A stretch of DNA of 36,750 nucleotides from Thermoanaerobacterales bacterium (lineage in GTDB: Bacteria > Actinomycetota > Acidimicrobiia > Acidimicrobiales > VFJN01), in contig PKRH01000016.1 of assembly GCA_017577565.1 (NCBI GenBank), positions 1 through 36,750 of the forward strand, in the 5' to 3' direction. The first letter of the stretch is position 1. Each line of letters starts with the position of its first letter. A program made the translations under genes and the position numbers. The notes under the pieces were generated by a model, which did no database searches, was not told the origin of the DNA, and worked only from the letters and a program-made list of their open reading frames with translations. This document shows, one piece after another, positions 31,492 to 36,750 of the stretch.

Positions 31492-32376
31492 GTGGACGCA
31501 ACCACGCTGGCACGGTCGAGCGGTGCGGAGGGGGCGACGCCACGCATCGCCGCCGGCCCGCACCAGATCCCGCCGGTCGGCCGGCCCCGCTGGCTCGACG
31601 TCTACGTCGGGTCGCTCGTCGCCCTCGACGCCGTCGCGATGGCCGCGGCCACCTTCACCGCCAAGGTCTCGTGGCTCGGGCTCGAGCCGCACGACCTCCA
31701 GATCCGGTCGTTCAGCATCCCCTACAGCGCGCTCGTGCTGGCGACGGTGCCGGCCTGGATCGTGCTGCTGGGGCTGTCCGGGGCCTACGCCGTCGGTCCG
31801 TTCGGGACGACGCCCCAGTGGGGCCGCGTCGTGCGCGCCGGCGCCCAGCTGCTCGCCGTCGTGGCCGTGTCGTACTACATCGCCCACCTGGCGATGCTCG
31901 GCCGGGGCGTGCTGGCGGCGACGATCCCGCTGGCCGTGGTGTTCACCCTCGTCGGGCGGTGGCTCGCCGGGCGGGGCCTGGCCGCCCTCCGGCGGCGGCA
32001 CCGGGCCCAGCGCACGGTGCTGGTCATCGGCTCGCCGGCCGGGATCGAGGCCTTCGCCGCCCGGTCGGGCGACCTGCCGGCCGCCGGCGTGCGGGTCGTC
32101 GACACGGTGGCCGTCACGCCCGGCAACGGGCGCGGCCCCGGGACCGACCTGGCGGCGACGGTGGCCCGCGAGCTGGCTCGCACCCGGGCGGAGACCGTGC
32201 TCATCGCCGGCGGGCTGGCGCAGGGCGGCCTGCGCGACATCGCCTGGATGCTGGAGGGCACGGGCGTCGCGCTGCTCGTCGTGCCGACCCCCGCCGACCT
32301 CGACGAGCGGCAGGCCGAGCTCCGGCCGGTCGCCGGCCTGCCCCTCCTCCACCTCGAGCGACGGGCGCCCTCCTGA
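31492..32376 (+). CDS. Orphan N-terminal half of a polyprenyl glycosylphosphotransferase
   Basis: This 294-residue protein has four membrane segments (about 37-65, 78-105, 112-135, 142-165) followed by a Rossmann-like CoA_binding_3-type domain (RTVLVIGSPAGIEAFA to VVPTPADLDERQAELRPVAGLPLLHLE). This is the N-terminal half of the WbaP/WcaJ-type initiating sugar-phosphate transferases. It stops seven residues after the conserved GLPLLHLE, exactly where the catalytic sugar-transferase domain should begin; no continuation exists in any frame before hspR. It cannot prime glycan synthesis alone, so it may be a regulator, a remnant, or a partner of a separate catalytic protein. GTG 31492 was chosen for the GGGGGGA five bases upstream; GTG 31456 is further out. 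Confidence 0.82.
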   Translation: MDATTLARSSGAEGATPRIAAGPHQIPPVGRPRWLDVYVGSLVALDAVAMAAATFTAKVSWLGLEPHDLQIRSFSIPYSALVLATVPAWIVLLGLSGAYAVGPFGTTPQWGRVVRAGAQLLAVVAVSYYIAHLAMLGRGVLAATIPLAVVFTLVGRWLAGRGLAALRRRHRAQRTVLVIGSPAGIEAFAARSGDLPAAGVRVVDTVAVTPGNGRGPGTDLAATVARELARTRAETVLIAGGLAQGGLRDIAWMLEGTGVALLVVPTPADLDERQAELRPVAGLPLLHLERRAPS

Positions 32377-32406
32377 GGGCCACGGGCGCGGCCCGGCGCG
32401 GCCGGC

Positions 32407-32796
32407 TCAGCGCCGGCGCTGGGGCTCGTACAACACGACGGCCTGGCGGAGCGGCACGAGCTCGCGGCGGTACTGGCGGTGCACCTCGGCGACCGCCTCG
32501 GCGGCCTTGCGCCGGGTCTCCTCCAGCTCGGCCCGGAGGCGCTCGATCTCGGCCTCGAGCTGCAGGACCCGCTGGACGCCCTGGAGGTTCAGGCCCTCGT
32601 TCGTCAGCTGCTGGATGCGGCGCAGCTGCGCGATGTCGGCGTCGCTGTACCGGCGGCTGCCGCCGGGCGTCCTGGCCGGGTCGACCAAGCCCTTGCGCTC
32701 GTAGATGCGCAAGGTCTGGGGGTGCACGCCGGCCAGCTCGGCCGCGACCGAGATGACGTACACCGCTCGTGTCGACTCACGACCCTCGGGTCGCAT
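32407..32796 (-). CDS. hspR: Heat-shock repressor HspR (MerR family)
   Basis: HspR (129 residues) binds HAIR inverted repeats and represses dnaK and clpB operons, with DnaK as co-repressor in known actinobacteria. A MerR-type winged helix lies at residues 12-80: YVISVAAELAGVHPQTLRIYERKGL, then TPGGSRRYSDADIAQLRRI and NLQGVQRVLQL, followed by a coiled-coil dimerisation helix (82-115). No Cys metal site is present. The ATG is 13 nt after the dnaJ stop with GAGAGGTGAT as ribosome binding site. It is the last gene of the dnaK operon and so represses its own synthesis; two matching operators lie in this window. Confidence 0.95.
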   Translation of the reverse strand: MRPEGRESTRAVYVISVAAELAGVHPQTLRIYERKGLVDPARTPGGSRRYSDADIAQLRRIQQLTNEGLNLQGVQRVLQLEAEIERLRAELEETRRKAAEAVAEVHRQYRRELVPLRQAVVLYEPQRRR

Positions 32797-32809
32797 CGCT
32801 CATCACCTC

Positions 32810-33937
32810 TCACTCGACCCCGAGGTGGGCTCGGGGTGATCTGCCGTCGGTGGCGGCCGCCAGGGCCTCGACCGCCTTGCGCTCCTCGTCGGTCAGCCGC
32901 TGCGGCACCGCCACCTCGACGGTCACCAGCAGGTCGCCGGTGCCCCTGGTGGTCGGGACGCCCCGGCCCCGCACCCGGAAGGTCCGCCCCGAGCGGGTGC
33001 CCGCGGGGATGCGCAGGGTCACCGACCCCCCGTCCAGCGTCGGGACCCGGATGTCGGCCCCCAGCACGGCCTCGGGGAAGGTGATCGGGACCGTGATCGT
33101 GAGGTCCCGGCCCCGGCGACCGAAGATCGGGTGGGGGCCGACCCGCGCGGTGACGTACAGGTCGCCCGGCGGGCCGCCGTTGCGGCCCGGCCCGCCCCGG
33201 CCCTTCAGCCGGATGCGCTGGCCGTCGTCGACGCCGGGCGGGATGCGCACCTTGACCTCGCGGGGCCGGCGCTCGACCCCGGAGCCCCGGCAGGTGGGGC
33301 AGGGGTCCTCGACGAGGAACCCCTGCCCGCCGCACCGGGGGCACGGCTGCGAGAAGCTGAAGAACCCCTGGTTCTCGTCGACGACGCCCCGACCGCCGCA
33401 CCGGGGGCAGGCGTGCGGCGTCGTGCCGGGCCGGGCGCCGCTGCCGTGACAGGTCGAGCAGACGGCGTCGCTGGTCAGGTGCAGCGTCGTGGTGATGCCC
33501 CGCACCGCGTCCTCGAAGTCGAGGTGCAGGTCGGCCTCGAGGTCCTGGCCCCGGCGGGGGCCGGTGCCCCGGACGCCGCCCGCCCGCCGCCGGCCGAAGA
33601 ACCCGCTGAGCACGTCGCCGAGGTCGCCCAGGTCCTCGAACCGGAACCCGGCACCGGGGCGTGCGCCGGCGCCGGCGCCCCCGAACATGCCGCCCATCGG
33701 CCCGAGGCGACGGACCTCGTCGTACTCCTTGCGGCGCTCGGGGTCGCCGATGACGTCGTACGCGGCGGAGATCTCCTTGAACCGCTCCTCGGCCGTGGGG
33801 TCACCGGGGTTCGCGTCCGGGTGGTACTTGCGGGAGAGCTTCCGGTACGCGTTCTTGATCTCCTTCTGGGACGCGTCCTCGCTGACCCCGAGGATCCGGT
33901 AGTAGTCCTTCTCGAACCACTCGCGCTGCGGCGCCAT
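32810..33937 (-). CDS. dnaJ: Co-chaperone DnaJ
   Basis: DnaJ (375 residues) delivers substrates to DnaK and stimulates its ATPase. The J domain (residues 10-75) has the HPD motif at 39-41; a Gly/Phe-rich linker (about 78-115, MGGMFGGAGAGARPGAGF) follows; the zinc domain has four CxxCxGxG repeats (CSTCHGSG, CPRCGGRG, CPRCGGQG, CPTCRGSG); then the two substrate-binding beta domains with PPGVDDGQRIRLKGRGGPG. It is a complete type I protein. ATG 33937 lies 25 nt after grpE with a GGGGAGGA purine tract in the gap. It overlaps nothing. Confidence 0.97.
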   Translation of the reverse strand: MAPQREWFEKDYYRILGVSEDASQKEIKNAYRKLSRKYHPDANPGDPTAEERFKEISAAYDVIGDPERRKEYDEVRRLGPMGGMFGGAGAGARPGAGFRFEDLGDLGDVLSGFFGRRRAGGVRGTGPRRGQDLEADLHLDFEDAVRGITTTLHLTSDAVCSTCHGSGARPGTTPHACPRCGGRGVVDENQGFFSFSQPCPRCGGQGFLVEDPCPTCRGSGVERRPREVKVRIPPGVDDGQRIRLKGRGGPGRNGGPPGDLYVTARVGPHPIFGRRGRDLTITVPITFPEAVLGADIRVPTLDGGSVTLRIPAGTRSGRTFRVRGRGVPTTRGTGDLLVTVEVAVPQRLTDEERKAVEALAAATDGRSPRAHLGVE

Positions 33938-33962
33938 CGGGCCCTGTCGTCCTCCCCTGCGC

Positions 33963-34666
33963 TCAGTCGGTCACCTTGACCATCGCTGGACGGAGGACCT
34001 GGCCGCGCCAGCGGTAGCCGGGCCGCAGCACCTCGGCCACGACGTGCTCACCGCCGTCGCCCGGCTCGTGCACGACCGCCTCGGCCTCGTTGGGGTCGAA
34101 CGGCTTGCCCTCCGGGTCGATGCGCTCCAGGCCCTCCTTGCTGAGGGCCCCGTACAGCGCGGAGAGCACGGGCTCGACCGCGTCGGCGCCCTGGGCGAGC
34201 GCGGCGTCGCAGGCGTCCAGCACGGGCAGCAGGCTCTCGACGAAGCTGCCGAGGGCCCGGTTGATCGCCTCCTGCTGCCGGCGCTGGACCTGCTTGCGGT
34301 AGTTCTCGAAGTCGGCCTGGGCGCGCTGGTACGCCTCGAGGTACTGCGCCCGCTCCTCGAGGAGCGCCTCGAGGTCGACCTCGACCTTCTCGGCCGCCGC
34401 CCGGAGGTCGTCGTCCGGCTCTCCGGCCTCGGCGGTCGCCCGGTCGCCGCCGTCCGCCCGGTCGCCGTCGGGCGCCTCCTCGCCCTCGGGCGCCTCGGTG
34501 TCGTCGGCGGCCGCCGGGGCGCGCTCGTCGCCGCCCGCGTCCGTGGCGTCCGCGGGCGGCGCGGCGTCGGCCTCGACGGTGGCCCGGTCCTCCTCGGGGA
34601 CCTCGGAGGGCTCGGGCGGGCCGGTCGATCGGTCGTCGTCGGTGGGTCGGTTCGTCGGCTGGTCGC

Positions 34667-34670
<4 letters not shown>
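33963..34670 (-). CDS. grpE: Nucleotide exchange factor GrpE
   Basis: GrpE (235 residues) releases ADP from DnaK. The first 85-90 residues are a disordered Asp/Glu/Ala/Pro-rich tail, longer than in most relatives. The long dimerising helix (about 88-140) has [33 protein letters not shown], then [15 protein letters not shown], and the beta-wing has [10 protein letters not shown] and [23 protein letters not shown], the usual signature. The GTG start overlaps the dnaK stop as GTGA (4 nt), giving translational coupling. The acid tail has low-complexity GC-rich coding. Confidence 0.96.
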
Positions 34671-36505
<1,835 letters not shown>

Positions 36506-36564
36506 GGGAAGGGCCTCCGTGGGGGTACTGGTCGGTTGGGGAGATCGTCTTTCAGCTGGGGCCC

Positions 36565-36593
36565 ACGATAAAAGTTGAGTGCGGTATTCGCAA
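36565..36593 (-). promoter_or_regulatory. Promoter of the dnaK operon
   Basis: On the minus strand TTGCGA (36593-36588) and TATCGT (36570-36565) are separated by exactly 17 nt, a good primary-sigma promoter. Transcription would begin near 36558, leaving a 53-nt leader with a GGAGG site before ATG 36505. Confidence 0.7.
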
Positions 36594-36597
36594 CTTT
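36571..36597. promoter_or_regulatory. HAIR-type HspR operator upstream of dnaK
   Basis: A 27 bp inverted repeat: AAAGTTG at 36571-36577 and CAACTTT at 36591-36597. In HAIR layout it reads GTTGAGT-N7-TCGCAAC. It covers the -35 hexamer and the promoter spacer, so bound HspR would occlude RNA polymerase. The clpB site has the same length and the same outer arms. Confidence 0.87.
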
Positions 36598-36684
36598 GGG
36601 ACGCCGGCCCGGCCGCCGGCCCGCCCGGGGGCGGCGACGCCCCGGCGCGTGGCCGTCCGGAGCGCACGCCGGGGCCGCCCGCAC

Positions 36685-36690
36685 TACCGT
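36685..36690 (+). promoter_or_regulatory. -10 box of the right-edge gene
   Basis: TACCGT, the hexamer found also before both ligase-like genes, lies 9 nt upstream of ATG 36700. It supports that ATG as a true, nearly leaderless start. Confidence 0.4.
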
Positions 36691-36699
36691 GACCCGGCG

Positions 36700-36750
36700 A
36701 TGACCACGCCTGGGGGAGCGTCGCCGGGGGGCGCGGGGGCGGCCACCGCC
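36700..36750 (+). CDS. 5' end of an unknown gene divergent from dnaK
   Basis: The frame from ATG 36700 stays open to the window end (17 codons), beginning [11 protein letters not shown], a Gly/Ala/Pro-rich N-terminus typical of many actinobacterial proteins. A TACCGT -10 box 9 nt upstream is the main support. Product unknown. Confidence 0.45.
   Translation, partial: MTTPGGASPGGAGAATA

Noticed and set aside
32377-32406. Frameshifted catalytic domain of the glycosylphosphotransferase after 32376
   Set aside because: Only 30 nt separate it from hspR, and the frames beyond are the reverse of hspR codons with no sugar-transferase motif.
36571-36597. CIRCE element (HrcA operator) before dnaK
   Set aside because: The CIRCE arms TTAGCACTC/GAGTGCTAA are absent; the repeat fits the HspR HAIR layout instead.
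36506-36667. 54-residue N-terminal extension of DnaK
   Set aside because: It would cross the promoter and operator, and the protein from ATG 36505 begins at the normal family N-terminus with GGAGG upstream.

Overview
This is a window of very GC-rich DNA (about three quarters G+C by eye) with GTG, ATG and occasional TTG starts. It has the PurS/PurQ/small-PurL form of FGAM synthase and a dnaK-grpE-dnaJ-hspR operon under an HspR-type operator. Together with many apparently leaderless genes, this points to an actinobacterium, possibly of the Acidimicrobiia; the class is an inference from gene content. All but the edge genes are complete, and the DNA is almost fully coding. I saw no tRNA, rRNA, insertion sequence or CRISPR array.

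Layout. (1) 0-3.7 kb: an ACT-domain malic enzyme (-) divergent from a leucine-type amino-acid dehydrogenase (+), then a membrane-anchored coiled-coil protein. (2) 3.7-16.9 kb: a purine cluster on the minus strand in the order purA-purD-purE-purB-purC-purS-purQ / purL / purF-purM, ending in the pyrimidine gene pyrE. Two plus-strand genes interrupt it: a GtrA-family membrane protein, and a small basic protein of unknown function with its own strong promoter and a 10+10 bp inverted repeat. (3) 17-32.4 kb: a surface-polysaccharide region with a GT92/GT2-like transferase, a Wzc-like ATPase, two tandem paralogous O-antigen ligase/polymerase-type membrane proteins, three GT4-type glycosyltransferases, a flippase-like membrane protein, a GDP-mannose 3,5-epimerase homologue and an orphan N-terminal half of a polyprenyl glycosylphosphotransferase. 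clpB sits inside this region. (4) 32.4-36.7 kb: hspR, dnaJ, grpE and dnaK on the minus strand, then the first codons of a divergent gene at the right edge.

How it fits together. The purine genes cover most steps from PRPP to IMP (PurF, D, L/Q/S, M, E, C, B) plus PurA for AMP; purN, purK and purH are not here. The polysaccharide genes supply a sugar nucleotide (probably GDP-L-galactose or GDP-L-gulose from GDP-mannose), glycosyl transfer, export and polymerisation. clpB and the dnaK operon, 16 kb apart, carry near-identical 27 bp inverted repeats of the HAIR type, so HspR encoded here probably represses both.

The most notable signals are the shared variant HAIR operators, a recurring TANNNT -10 box placed 6-9 nt before start codons, the palindromic control region of the unknown gene inside the purine cluster, the orphan glycosylphosphotransferase half, the Wzc-like protein with an altered Walker A' motif, and the plant-type GDP-mannose epimerase.
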